This document shows, piece after piece, positions 53,374 to 62,091 of a stretch of DNA of 64,000 nucleotides (positions within the stretch are counted from its first letter, which is position 1; every line of letters begins with the position of its first letter). The stretch spans positions 2,907,501 through 2,971,500 of the forward strand of contig NZ_CP009048.1 of NCBI RefSeq assembly GCF_000746525.1, given 5' to 3'. The translations under genes and the position numbers were made by a program. Under the pieces are notes generated by a model. The model ran no database searches. It was not told the origin of the DNA and was given only the letters and a program-made list of their open reading frames with translations. The DNA is from Pseudomonas alkylphenolica (GTDB lineage: Bacteria > Pseudomonadota > Gammaproteobacteria > Pseudomonadales > Pseudomonadaceae).

Positions 53374-54414
53374 TCAGCGTGCAGCCCAGGCGTTGAAGCG
53401 TTGTTCCAGCTCTTCGCCGTGGTCGACCCAGAACGCTGCGTCCACCAGTTGCGCGTCGGCGAGATTGGCAGGAGCGGTAGGTAGCTGATGCTGGACATCG
53501 GCAGGCAATTGAGCGAGCGCTTCAGTGCGCACGGGGCCATAAGGAATCTGGCTGGAGAAGGCTTTTTGCGACTCGGCCTGACTGGCGAAGGTGATGAATT
53601 TCTCTGCCAGCGCCTTGTTCCCGGACCCGCGCACGATTGCCCAGTGGTCAGGATCATACAGGCTGCCCTGCCAGACAATGCCGAGCTTGGAGCCGTCCTT
53701 CTGGGCCGATGCAATGCGACCGTTGTAGGCGGCGGACATCACCACGTCGCCGGCAACCAGCCATTGCGGAGGTTGCGCGCCGGCCTCCCACCACTGAATG
53801 TTCTGCTTGATCTCATCGAGCTTGCGGAATGCGCGGTTCACCCCTTCCGGAGTGCCCAACACTTTGTAGAGATCCTCGCGGGAGACGCCGTCAGCGAGCA
53901 AGGCCACCTCAAGGGTGTACTTGGCACCTTTGCGCAGACCGCGCTTGCCTGGAAAACGCTGGGTATCCCAGAAATCAGCCCATGACGCAGGCCCAGTGCT
54001 GAGCTTCTGGGTGTTGTAGGCAATGACCATGGACCACACATAGCTGGCCACACCGCATTCGCTCACGGTACCGGGCAGGTAGTTGGCCTGATCGCCGAGC
54101 AGCGCCGGATCGATCCGTTCGAACAGTCCCTCCTCACAACCGCGAATCAGTTCAGGACTTTCTACCTCCACCACGTCCCAGGACACATGGCCGACGTCGA
54201 CCATGGCTTTGATCTTTGAAAGTTCGCCATTGTATTCGCCAGCCACCACCTTCCCTGCCCCGCTGCTTTCAAAGGGCTGGAAATAGGCGGCCTGTTGAGC
54301 GGCCTTGGTAGCGCCACCAAAAGAGATCACCGTCAGACTGGAGGTACTGGAAAGCGCAGGAAGACTGACAGCGGTAAGCACTGCAAAGCTGAGCGACGCG
54401 GTGAAAGTACGCAT
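53374..54414 (-). CDS. PotD/PotF-like extracellular polyamine-binding protein
   Basis: A 346-residue periplasmic binding protein with signal peptide (cleavage near LSSTS). SLTVISFGGATKAAQQAAYFQ, WDVVEVESPELIRGCEEGLF and the KGAKYTLEVALLADGV region place it with the polyamine-type ABC binding proteins. No ATPase or permease gene is adjacent, so it must use a transporter encoded elsewhere or serve a sensory role. It lies 65 bp after the aldehyde dehydrogenase gene on the same strand. Confidence 0.88.
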   Translation of the reverse strand: MRTFTASLSFAVLTAVSLPALSSTSSLTVISFGGATKAAQQAAYFQPFESSGAGKVVAGEYNGELSKIKAMVDVGHVSWDVVEVESPELIRGCEEGLFERIDPALLGDQANYLPGTVSECGVASYVWSMVIAYNTQKLSTGPASWADFWDTQRFPGKRGLRKGAKYTLEVALLADGVSREDLYKVLGTPEGVNRAFRKLDEIKQNIQWWEAGAQPPQWLVAGDVVMSAAYNGRIASAQKDGSKLGIVWQGSLYDPDHWAIVRGSGNKALAEKFITFASQAESQKAFSSQIPYGPVRTEALAQLPADVQHQLPTAPANLADAQLVDAAFWVDHGEELEQRFNAWAAR

Positions 54415-54479
54415 GGAAACGCCCTCACGACTTATAGTTGTGTGTTTGTTGTTATTGAGGCGCCGGCTGGCGCCAGGCT

Positions 54480-55970
54480 TTAACGCAGCTGGAACCAGGT
54501 GGTTTTCAGTTGTGTGTACTTGTCGAACGAGTGCAACGAAAGATCGCGACCGAACCCGGACTGCTTGCCCCCGCCGAACGGAACGGCAGTATCGAGTGCG
54601 TCCATGGTATTGACCGAGACGGTGCCGGCCTTCAGCGCCCTGGCAACGCGATGGGCGCGATTGAGATCGTCACTCCATACCGAAGCGGCCAGGCCATAGA
54701 TGCTGTCGTTGGCGAGCTGCACTGCCTCCTCTTCGCTATCGAAGGCGCTGATGGCAAGCACGGGGCCGAAGATTTCGTCACGGGCAAGGCGGCTGTCGCT
54801 CTTCACGTTGCCGAAGAGGGTCGGCTGGATGAAGTTGGAGGAACCATTGAAGGTCAGCTGCTCGCCACCGCTCAGCAGCTTCGCGCCCTCCTCACTCGCC
54901 TGGCCAATCGCACGCATGATGCGCGCGGTCTGCTCGCTATCGACGATCGCCCCTGCGGTGCTGGCCGGGTTAAGAGGATCACCCGGGATCCAGGCTTGCG
55001 CCTTGGCGATCACCCGCTCGATGAACTCGTCATGGATAGAGCGCTGCACGTACAGCCGGGAGTTGGCCGAACACACCTCGCCCTGATTGAAGAAGATGCC
55101 GAACGCCGCCTTTTCCGCAGCCAGATCGAGATCCTGGCAGTCGGCGAACACCAGGTTCGGGCTTTTGCCACCGCACTCCAGCCAGACCTGCTTGAGGTTC
55201 GACTGGGCAGCATACTGCATGAAGTATTTGCCCACCTGGGTCGACCCGGTAAACACCAGGCAATCGACGTCCGGGTGAAGCCCCAGGGCCTTGCCGGCGC
55301 TCTCGCCCAGCCCTGGCACAACGTTAAGCACGCCTTCCGGAATACCGGCCTCCAGCGCAAGCTGGCCCAGGCGCAGGGCAGAGAACGGTGACTGCTCAGC
55401 GGGCTTCAATACCACGCTGTTTCCTGCGGCCAGCGCCGGGGCGAGTTTCCAGGCCGCCATGTCCAGCGGGAAGTTCCATGGCACGACTGCAGCGACGACC
55501 CCCAATGCTTCGCGGGTGATGGTTGCCAATGCATTGGCAGCCGTTGGCGCGACCTGGTCGTAGACCTTGTCCAGCGCCTCGCCGTACCAGGCGAACACCC
55601 CGGCCGCCCCCGGAACATCAATGTTGTAGGCATCCATGACTGTCTTGCCCATGTTCAGGGAGTCGAGCAGGGCCAGCTCTTCGCGGTGTTCCAGCAGCAG
55701 TTCGGAAAGCCTGAGCAGGATCTTCTTGCGCTGCGCAGGTGCCATGCGCGCCCACGGACCTTCGTTAAATGCGCGGCGCGCGGTGCGCACAGCCAGGTTG
55801 ACCTCGTCCTCGCCACAGGCCGCAACGCGAGCGAGCAGCTGATTGGTGGCGGGGTTGATCGCATCGAAGGTTGCCCCCGAGGAAGGCTTCACCTGATGAC
55901 CACCAATAAGGGCGGTATCGATGAATGTTTGGCGCTTGGCCCGCTGCTGCCAGAAGTTAAGGTCGAACAC
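54480..55970 (-). CDS. NAD(P)-dependent aldehyde dehydrogenase, PuuC-like
   Basis: A 496-residue ALDH. GTG 55970 has GGGAG six bases upstream and gives the usual N-terminus (FDLNFWQQRAKRQTFIDTAL); ATG starts further upstream would add 5-27 residues. Motifs: VVPWNFPLDMAAWK, FTGSTQVGK, WLECGGKSPN with the catalytic Glu, and the cysteine in FNQGEVCSANSR. The nearest family is the gamma-glutamyl-gamma-aminobutyraldehyde or aminobutyraldehyde dehydrogenases. It is divergent from the aminotransferase gene that would make its aldehyde substrate. Confidence 0.9.
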   Translation of the reverse strand: MFDLNFWQQRAKRQTFIDTALIGGHQVKPSSGATFDAINPATNQLLARVAACGEDEVNLAVRTARRAFNEGPWARMAPAQRKKILLRLSELLLEHREELALLDSLNMGKTVMDAYNIDVPGAAGVFAWYGEALDKVYDQVAPTAANALATITREALGVVAAVVPWNFPLDMAAWKLAPALAAGNSVVLKPAEQSPFSALRLGQLALEAGIPEGVLNVVPGLGESAGKALGLHPDVDCLVFTGSTQVGKYFMQYAAQSNLKQVWLECGGKSPNLVFADCQDLDLAAEKAAFGIFFNQGEVCSANSRLYVQRSIHDEFIERVIAKAQAWIPGDPLNPASTAGAIVDSEQTARIMRAIGQASEEGAKLLSGGEQLTFNGSSNFIQPTLFGNVKSDSRLARDEIFGPVLAISAFDSEEEAVQLANDSIYGLAASVWSDDLNRAHRVARALKAGTVSVNTMDALDTAVPFGGGKQSGFGRDLSLHSFDKYTQLKTTWFQLR

Positions 55971-56272
55971 GCTGCACTCCCACATCGACCGTGGACACGG
56001 TCTGTTGTTATTCATGTGGGTCGATGGTGCGCCACTATCGAAGCAAGGCAAATTAGTAAAAATGTTCTCCAGTCATACGAAAAAGCTCTGCAGTCCGGCA
56101 CCTTGCCGACTCGGGAATCGGCGGGGTGATGTCACCAAAACGGGTGATTTCGGGGGCGCCGGGAGTGTGGGAGCATTTCTCCAACCCCGGCGTCCAGGAC
56201 AGGCGCCAGTATGCGCACTGGATCAGCGCGGCCTTCCCCTCTCACGTGCTTATCAAGAAAGAGAACAGAGCC
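55971..56272. promoter_or_regulatory. Divergent promoter region of the polyamine genes
   Basis: This 302-bp gap must hold both promoters. Inverted repeats seen: CATCGACC (55983-55990) with GGTCGATG (56019-56026), CCGTG-GA-CACGG at 55989-56000, and GGTGA-TG-TCACC at 56125-56136, the last followed by a further GGTGAT half. Any could be an operator for the LuxR-type regulator. No gene is seen in the gap. Confidence 0.4.
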
Positions 56273-57655
56273 ATGAATGCACCCTTTGCCCCGCAACGCG
56301 ACACCCAGGACTATCAGAAATCCGACGCCGCCCACCATATCCATGCGTTTCTCGATCAGAAGGCACTGAATGCCGAAGGGCCACGGGTGATGGTCCGCGG
56401 TGAGCGCCTGAACCTGTGGGACAACGACGGCAACCGTTACCTGGATGGCATGTCCGGCCTGTGGTGCACCCAGCTCGGCTACGGCCGCCGGGACCTGACC
56501 GCTGCCGCTGCCGCGCAGATGGATCAACTGTCGTACTACAACATGTTCTTCCACACCACTCACCCGGCAGTGATCGAGCTTTCCGAGCTGCTCTTCAGCC
56601 TGCTGCCAGGGCACTACAGCCACGCGATCTACACCAACTCCGGCTCCGAGGCCAACGAGGTGCTGATCCGCACCGTGCGCCGTTACTGGCAGGTGGTCGG
56701 CAAGCCGCAAAAGAAGATCATGATCGGCCGCTGGAATGGTTACCACGGCTCGACCCTGGCGGCCACCGCGCTGGGCGGGATGAAGTTCATGCACGAGATG
56801 GGCGGGATGATTCCGGACATCGCGCACATCGACGAGCCGTACTGGTATGCCCACGGCGGCGACCTGACCCCGGCCGAATTCGGTAAACGCTGCGCCCTGC
56901 AACTGGAAGAGAAGATCCTCGAACTGGGTGCCGAGAATGTTGCCGGATTCATCGCCGAGCCTTTCCAGGGCGCCGGTGGCATGATTTTCCCGCCTGAAAG
57001 CTACTGGCCGGAAATTCAGCGCATCTGCCGCCAGTACGATGTGCTGCTGTGCGCGGACGAAGTGATCGGTGGCTTTGGCCGGACCGGCGAGTGGTTCGCC
57101 CATCAGCACTTCGGCTTCGAGCCGGACACGCTGTCCATCGCCAAAGGCCTGACCAGCGGCTATGTGCCCATGGGCGGCCTGGTGCTGAGCAAGCGCATCG
57201 CCGAAGCGCTGGTCGAGCGCGGCGGTGTCTTCGCTCACGGGCTGACCTACTCCGGACACCCGGTGGCTGCAGCGGTGGCGGTGGCCAACCTCAAAGCCTT
57301 GCGTGACGAGGGCATCGTCCGCCAGGTCAAGGACGACACCGGGCCGTACCTGCAGCAGATCCTGCGCGAAGTGTTCGCCCAGCATCCGCTGATTGGCGAC
57401 ATTCAAGGCACCGGGCTGCTGGCCGCCCTGCAGTTTGCCGAAGACAAGACAACCCGCAAGCGCTTCGACAATGAGAACGACCTGGCCTGGCAGTGCCGCA
57501 CCTTCGGTTTCGAAGAAGGCGTGATCATCCGCTCTACCCTCGGCCGCATGATCATGGCGCCCGCCCTGGTCGCCACTCGCGCGGAACTCGACGAGCTGGT
57601 CGAGAAGACCCGCATCGCCGTCGACCGCACCGCGCGGCTGGTCGGCAAACGCTGA
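56273..57655 (+). CDS. Class III aminotransferase, SpuC-like (polyamine:pyruvate type)
   Basis: A 460-residue PLP enzyme. The family start NLWDNDGNRYLDGMSGLWC, the IGRWNGYHGSTLAATALGGM segment, the DEVIGGFGRTGEW motif and the lysine in SIAKGLTSGYVPMGG are all present. SpuC-type enzymes move the amino group of putrescine or related polyamines to pyruvate. The start at 56273 follows AAGAGAACAGAG; the frame continues 49 codons upstream without a likely start. A terminator follows at 57662. Confidence 0.9.
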   Translation: MNAPFAPQRDTQDYQKSDAAHHIHAFLDQKALNAEGPRVMVRGERLNLWDNDGNRYLDGMSGLWCTQLGYGRRDLTAAAAAQMDQLSYYNMFFHTTHPAVIELSELLFSLLPGHYSHAIYTNSGSEANEVLIRTVRRYWQVVGKPQKKIMIGRWNGYHGSTLAATALGGMKFMHEMGGMIPDIAHIDEPYWYAHGGDLTPAEFGKRCALQLEEKILELGAENVAGFIAEPFQGAGGMIFPPESYWPEIQRICRQYDVLLCADEVIGGFGRTGEWFAHQHFGFEPDTLSIAKGLTSGYVPMGGLVLSKRIAEALVERGGVFAHGLTYSGHPVAAAVAVANLKALRDEGIVRQVKDDTGPYLQQILREVFAQHPLIGDIQGTGLLAALQFAEDKTTRKRFDNENDLAWQCRTFGFEEGVIIRSTLGRMIMAPALVATRAELDELVEKTRIAVDRTARLVGKR

Positions 57656-57661
57656 CCTGAA

Positions 57662-57685
57662 CGCCCACGCCGACCGGCGTGGGCG
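57662..57685 (+). terminator. Hairpin terminator after the aminotransferase gene
   Basis: CGCCCACGCC (57662-57671), loop GACC, GGCGTGGGCG (57676-57685): a perfect 10-bp stem, 7 bases after the TGA stop, followed by CTTTG. The U-run is short, so termination may be partial. Confidence 0.75.
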
Positions 57686-57818
57686 CTTTGCGTGCACAGC
57701 GTTTGACCCAGGGCAGCCTGCAAGCGGCTAACCCCATGTCCTGCAAAGAAGCTTTATCAACGGTAGCGAGCCTCCTCGCCTGCCGCAGCGCCCTGTATTC
57801 GATTTCCAGGAGTTCGCA

Positions 57819-59198
57819 ATGCATACAACAACAAACACAGCAGAAACTCACCCCCACCATGACCCATTGCAAGCCAGCGCTTCGGGGCACTTTCGCAAAT
57901 CCATGAGCCTCACCGCACTGGTGCTCTTCGGTCTCGCCTACATGGTCCCACTGGCCGTGTTCACCACCTATGGACTGGTCACCCAGATGACCAAGGGGCA
58001 TTTGCCCACCGCCTACCTGCTGACCCTCGCCGCCATGCTGCTGACCGCCTACAGCTACGGGCGCATGGTCCAGGCCCACCCGTATTCAGGCTCCGTCTAC
58101 ACCTACACCCGCAAGGCCTTTGGCAGCTACTTCGGCTTCATGGCCGGCTGGACCCTGCTGCTCGACTACATCTTCCTGCCGCTGCTCAGTTACCTGCTGA
58201 TCGGCATCTACATGTCCGAGTACTTCCCAACGATTCACGCCTGGGTGTGGGTGCTCGGTTCAATTGCGCTGGTAACCTTCCTGAACCTGATCGGCATCGA
58301 GTCAGTGACACGGGTCAACTGGATCATGGTGGTTGTCCAGCTGGTGTTTATCGTGGTCTTCGTCGCCTTGTCGATCCACAACCTGAGCGCACAGTCGGAG
58401 CCGGTATCGCTGCTGCAACCCTTCCATCATGAAGGTTTCAGCGTTCCGCTGGTGATGACCGGTGCCGCCGTGCTGTGCCTGTCCTTCCTCGGCTTCGACG
58501 CCGTTTCAACCATGGCTGAGGAAACCACCAACCCGAAATTCCGCATCCCGCTGGCGATCATGGTGGTGTCGCTGATCGGTGGCCTGCTGTTTGTGCTGGT
58601 GTCGTATTTCGCCCAGCTGGTGTTTCCGGAATGGAACACCTTCGCCGACCCGGACTCGGCGTCGGTAGACGTCATGCGTCGTGTCGGCGGTGAGTTGCTG
58701 GTGACCGCGTTTACCGCCACCTACGTGGCGGCCTGCTTCGCCTCGGCCATGGTGTCCCAGGCCAGCGTATCGCGGGTGCTGTTCGCCATGGGCCGCGATG
58801 GCGCGCTGCCGCGGGTGTTTGGTCGGCTGGTGTCGAAGAAACGCGTACCGGCCACCGCGATCATGTTAGTCAGCGTGCTCTCGCTGATCGCCCTGTTCAT
58901 CACCCTGGACACCGTCGCCAACATGATCAGCTTCGGCGCACTGTTCGCCTTCTCGATGGTCAACCTGGCCGTGGTCAAGCATTACCTGGTCGACCAGAAA
59001 CTGCGTGGCACAGCCAACTACCTGAAGTATGGCGCCATACCGGCGCTCGGCTTCCTCAGTACCATCTGGCTGTGGACCAGCCTGTCGAGCATGTCGTTCA
59101 TGATCGGCCTGAGCTGGATGGCGCTGGGGTTCATTTGCCTGGTCGGGATTACCCGAGCATTCCGTCTGAATCTGCCGGAACTGCAACTGGCGGAGTGA
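57819..59198 (+). CDS. APC family permease, probable putrescine/amine importer
   Basis: A 459-residue transporter with 12 membrane segments. AGGAG lies just before ATG 57819. The N-terminus is His/Thr-rich (HTTTNTAETHPHHD), then SLTALVLFGLAYMVPLAVFT and the CLSFLGFDAVSTMAEET motif of the APC amino acid/polyamine group, close to PuuP and PlaP. Its position after the SpuC-like aminotransferase supports uptake of putrescine or another amine. Confidence 0.88.
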   Translation: MHTTTNTAETHPHHDPLQASASGHFRKSMSLTALVLFGLAYMVPLAVFTTYGLVTQMTKGHLPTAYLLTLAAMLLTAYSYGRMVQAHPYSGSVYTYTRKAFGSYFGFMAGWTLLLDYIFLPLLSYLLIGIYMSEYFPTIHAWVWVLGSIALVTFLNLIGIESVTRVNWIMVVVQLVFIVVFVALSIHNLSAQSEPVSLLQPFHHEGFSVPLVMTGAAVLCLSFLGFDAVSTMAEETTNPKFRIPLAIMVVSLIGGLLFVLVSYFAQLVFPEWNTFADPDSASVDVMRRVGGELLVTAFTATYVAACFASAMVSQASVSRVLFAMGRDGALPRVFGRLVSKKRVPATAIMLVSVLSLIALFITLDTVANMISFGALFAFSMVNLAVVKHYLVDQKLRGTANYLKYGAIPALGFLSTIWLWTSLSSMSFMIGLSWMALGFICLVGITRAFRLNLPELQLAE

Positions 59199-59249
59199 CC
59201 GGGTATGCGCGGCGGGCTCGCCGTTCGTGAGCCCACCGCGTACACCGTC

Positions 59250-59291
59250 CAGTTTCTGCACAGCCCAGCCACCGGCGCTGTCCAGAAACTG
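59250..59291. promoter_or_regulatory. Inverted repeat, probable upstream activator site of the aryl-alcohol operon
   Basis: CAGTTTCTGCACAGC (59250-59264) and GCTGTCCAGAAACTG (59277-59291) are 15-bp inverted arms with one mismatch. The centre is about 105 bp before the predicted sigma-54 start, the usual place for a bacterial enhancer-binding protein. The activator encoded at 63071 is the likely ligand. Confidence 0.65.
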
Positions 59292-59348
59292 AACATCGAA
59301 CACCGGTAGTTCTCGTCAACAGCCCCTGTTTTCGCGGGTGTGACCGAT

Positions 59349-59364
59349 TGGCACAGCTTCTGCT
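59349..59364 (+). promoter_or_regulatory. Sigma-54 promoter of the aryl-alcohol operon
   Basis: TGGCACAGCTTCTGCT matches the -24/-12 consensus TGGCAC-N5-TTGCW at all but one position; the GG and GC pairs are 12 bases apart as needed. It lies 43 bp before ATG 59407. An inverted repeat upstream and a sigma-54 activator gene downstream support the call. Confidence 0.75.
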
Positions 59365-59406
59365 CTGTCCATCGTCACGCTCCTACAAAAAACAGGAACA
59401 CTTGCG

Positions 59407-60885
59407 ATGACTACCTCTACCTTACTGCAACCTCTGCTACCCGCCGAACTCTGGAACGAGCGCCTGTTCACCGGCCAATGGCAAGCCGGACAAGCGCCAA
59501 CGACAGCGGTACTGGAACCGGCCACCGGCACTAAACTCGGCACCTTGGCCAACGCCGACGCCGATCAGGTCGCACGCAGCACCAAGGCTGCTCACCAGGC
59601 CCAGGCCAAATGGTTTCAGCTGTCCTATGAAGAGCGCGCTGCCGTATTCCGCAAAGCTGCCCTGGTCGCCGAAAACCATGCCGATGAAATTGCCGACTGG
59701 CTGATGCGTGAAAGCGGCTCCACGCGGGAAAAAGCCGAGTTCGAAACCCGCCTTAGCATCAAGGTGTTGCACGAGAGCGCCAGCCTGCCTTCGCGCAGCC
59801 AAGGTGAAGTGCTGCCCTCGGTGCCTGGCCGCTTGAGCCTGGCCCGTCGCCGCCCGCTCGGTGTGATCGGGGTGATTGCACCGTTCAACTTTCCGCTGTA
59901 CCTGGCCATCCGTGCGGTCGCACCGGCGCTGGCCACCGGCAACGCTGTGGTGCTCAAGCCTGACCCGCGCACGGCGGTGTGCGGCGGCTTCGTTATCGCC
60001 CGAGTGTTTGAACTGGCCGGGCTGCCCACCGGACTGCTGCACGTGCTGCCCGGCGGGGCCGATGCCGGTGCGGCGCTGACCAGCGATGCGCATGTGGCGA
60101 TGATCCAGTTCACCGGTTCCACCGGTGCCGGGCGCAAGGTTGGCGAAGCGGCCGGCCGCCACTTGAAGAAAGTCTCGCTGGAACTGGGCGGGAAAAACTC
60201 GCTGATCGTTCTTGATGATGCCGATCTTGACCTCGCACTGGCCAACGCCACCTGGGGCGTTTATCTGCACCAGGGGCAGATCTGCATGTCCACCGGCCGC
60301 CTGCTGGTGCAGCGCGGTATCTACGAGCGCTTCCTTGAACGCTTGGTGGCCAAAGCCCGCAGCCTCACCGTCGGCGATCCGGCCAAGGGCCAGGTGCACC
60401 TAGGACCGCTGATCAATGCCCAGCAATGCGAGAACGCCCAACGCATCGTGCAGGCCGCGCAACAGGCAGGCGCGAAACTGGAAGTCGGCGGCGAACCTCA
60501 GGGGCTGTTTTTCCCGGCCACCGTGCTCAGCGGCGTGACCCGCGACAACCCGGCGTTCAACGAGGAGATCTTCGGCCCTGTAGCGGTAGTGGTGCCGTTC
60601 GACACCGATACCGATGCCGTGGCCCTGGCCAACGACACCGAATATGGCCTCTCCGCCGCCGTGCTGTCGCGGGACGTCGGCCGGGCGTTGAAGCTGGGTG
60701 AACAACTGCGTGTCGGGCTGTTGCATATCAACGATCAGACCGTCAACGACGAGGTCGTCAACCCGTTTGGCGGTGTCGGCGCCTCGGGTAATGGCGCCAG
60801 CATCGGCGGCCCGGCGAACTGGGAAGAGTTCACCCAGTGGCAATGGCTGACGGTCAAGGGCGAAGCCCCGGCCTACCCTCTTTAA
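59407..60885 (+). CDS. Benzaldehyde dehydrogenase (NAD+), XylC/AreC-like
   Basis: A 492-residue aldehyde dehydrogenase. VSLELGGKNSLIVLDDADLD holds the catalytic Glu and the catalytic cysteine is in HQGQICMSTGRLLV. The GVIGVIAPFNFPLYLAIRAV cofactor segment and the whole length fit the XylC/AreC/benzaldehyde dehydrogenase group. It oxidises an aromatic aldehyde to the acid. It is first in an operon under a sigma-54 promoter, 19 bp before the alcohol dehydrogenase gene. Confidence 0.92.
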   Translation: MTTSTLLQPLLPAELWNERLFTGQWQAGQAPTTAVLEPATGTKLGTLANADADQVARSTKAAHQAQAKWFQLSYEERAAVFRKAALVAENHADEIADWLMRESGSTREKAEFETRLSIKVLHESASLPSRSQGEVLPSVPGRLSLARRRPLGVIGVIAPFNFPLYLAIRAVAPALATGNAVVLKPDPRTAVCGGFVIARVFELAGLPTGLLHVLPGGADAGAALTSDAHVAMIQFTGSTGAGRKVGEAAGRHLKKVSLELGGKNSLIVLDDADLDLALANATWGVYLHQGQICMSTGRLLVQRGIYERFLERLVAKARSLTVGDPAKGQVHLGPLINAQQCENAQRIVQAAQQAGAKLEVGGEPQGLFFPATVLSGVTRDNPAFNEEIFGPVAVVVPFDTDTDAVALANDTEYGLSAAVLSRDVGRALKLGEQLRVGLLHINDQTVNDEVVNPFGGVGASGNGASIGGPANWEEFTQWQWLTVKGEAPAYPL

Positions 60886-60904
60886 CCGGCAAAGGACAAT
60901 AACA

Positions 60905-62029
60905 ATGAGTACAACTGCCTACTATCCCGTCACCGCTGCCGTCACCCGTGGCAAAGGTGCCCCCTTCACCCTGGAAGCCGCGCGTATCCGTGCACCGCGC
61001 GCGGACGAAGTACTGGTACGCATCGTCGCAACAGGCATGTGCCACACCGACATGATCGTGCGCGACCAGTACTATCCGGTGCCGCTGCCTGCAGTGCTGG
61101 GCCATGAAGGCGCCGGTGTGGTCGAGGCCATCGGCCCACAGGTCAAAGGGCTGCAGGTCGGTGACCATTTGGTGCTCAGCTATGGCCACTGCGGCCATTG
61201 CCTGTCCTGTGGCGGCGGTCATACGGCGTACTGTCAGGAGTTCTTCGGGCGCAACTTCAGCGGTGCCGATCCCCAGGGCGAAAGTGCTCTGAGCGATGAA
61301 AGCGGACAGCGGCTGAACGACCACTTCTTCGCCCAGTCGTCCTTTGCCAGCCTGGCACTGGCGCGGGAGAACAATGCGGTCAAAGTCAGCCCGAAAGCAC
61401 CGCTGGAACTGTTGGGGCCTTTGGGCTGCGGCATCCAGACCGGCGCGGGCGCGGTGATCAATTCGCTGAAAGTCACCCCGGGCAGCAGCTTTGCCGCATT
61501 TGGTGGCGGTGCAGTCGGGCTTAGCGCCGTACTCGCCGCGCGTGTCGCGGGGGCGACAACCATCATTGCCGTCGATGTCGTGCCGTCACGCCTGGCCCTG
61601 GCCATGGAGCTGGGCGCCACCCATGTAGTCAACAGCAAGGACGTCGATCCGGTGGCGGCAATCCGCGAAATCACCGCTGGCGGGGTGAACTTCGCCCTGG
61701 AATCGACCGGACGGCCAGCTGTGTTGCGCCAGGCCGTCGATGCGCTCGCAAGCCGTGGCGCCCTGGGGGTGGTCGGCGCACCAGCGCTGGGCGTCACTGC
61801 CGAGTTCGACGTCAACGACCTGTTGCTCGGCGGCAAGAGCATTCGCGGCATCGTCGAAGGTGACAGCGTGCCGCAAAAGTTCATCCCCGAACTGGTCGAG
61901 CTCTACCTGCAAGGCCGTTTCCCGTTCGATCGCCTGGTGAAGTTCTACAGCTTCAAGGACATCAACCAGGCCGCTGAGGACAGCGAAAAAGGCCTGACCC
62001 TCAAACCGGTCATCCGCATCCACAACTAA
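60905..62029 (+). CDS. Zinc-dependent aryl-alcohol dehydrogenase, XylB/AreB-like
   Basis: A 374-residue zinc-type MDR enzyme. Catalytic-zinc residues are in GMCHTDM and VLGHEGAGVVE; the structural-zinc cysteines are in GHCGHCLSCGGGHTAYC; the NAD site is AAFGGGAVGLSAVLAA. It belongs with benzyl-alcohol dehydrogenases, which make the aldehyde for the upstream-encoded enzyme. A GC hairpin (62041-62057) follows the stop. Confidence 0.93.
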   Translation: MSTTAYYPVTAAVTRGKGAPFTLEAARIRAPRADEVLVRIVATGMCHTDMIVRDQYYPVPLPAVLGHEGAGVVEAIGPQVKGLQVGDHLVLSYGHCGHCLSCGGGHTAYCQEFFGRNFSGADPQGESALSDESGQRLNDHFFAQSSFASLALARENNAVKVSPKAPLELLGPLGCGIQTGAGAVINSLKVTPGSSFAAFGGGAVGLSAVLAARVAGATTIIAVDVVPSRLALAMELGATHVVNSKDVDPVAAIREITAGGVNFALESTGRPAVLRQAVDALASRGALGVVGAPALGVTAEFDVNDLLLGGKSIRGIVEGDSVPQKFIPELVELYLQGRFPFDRLVKFYSFKDINQAAEDSEKGLTLKPVIRIHN

Positions 62030-62040
62030 CTGACAGACCC

Positions 62041-62057
62041 GGGGCGCCGAGCGCCCC
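62041..62057 (+). terminator. Intercistronic GC hairpin
   Basis: GGGGCGC (62041-62047), loop CGA, GCGCCCC (62051-62057). It lies between the alcohol dehydrogenase stop and the outer-membrane protein start and has no U-run, so it may stabilise the upstream message or reduce read-through. Confidence 0.55.
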
Positions 62058-62091
62058 GCCTGCTAATAACAACAAAAAAAGGTATCGCTCT

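Noticed and set aside
56132..57697. 521-codon open frame on the minus strand
   Set aside because: It is antisense to the class III aminotransferase, which has all family motifs.
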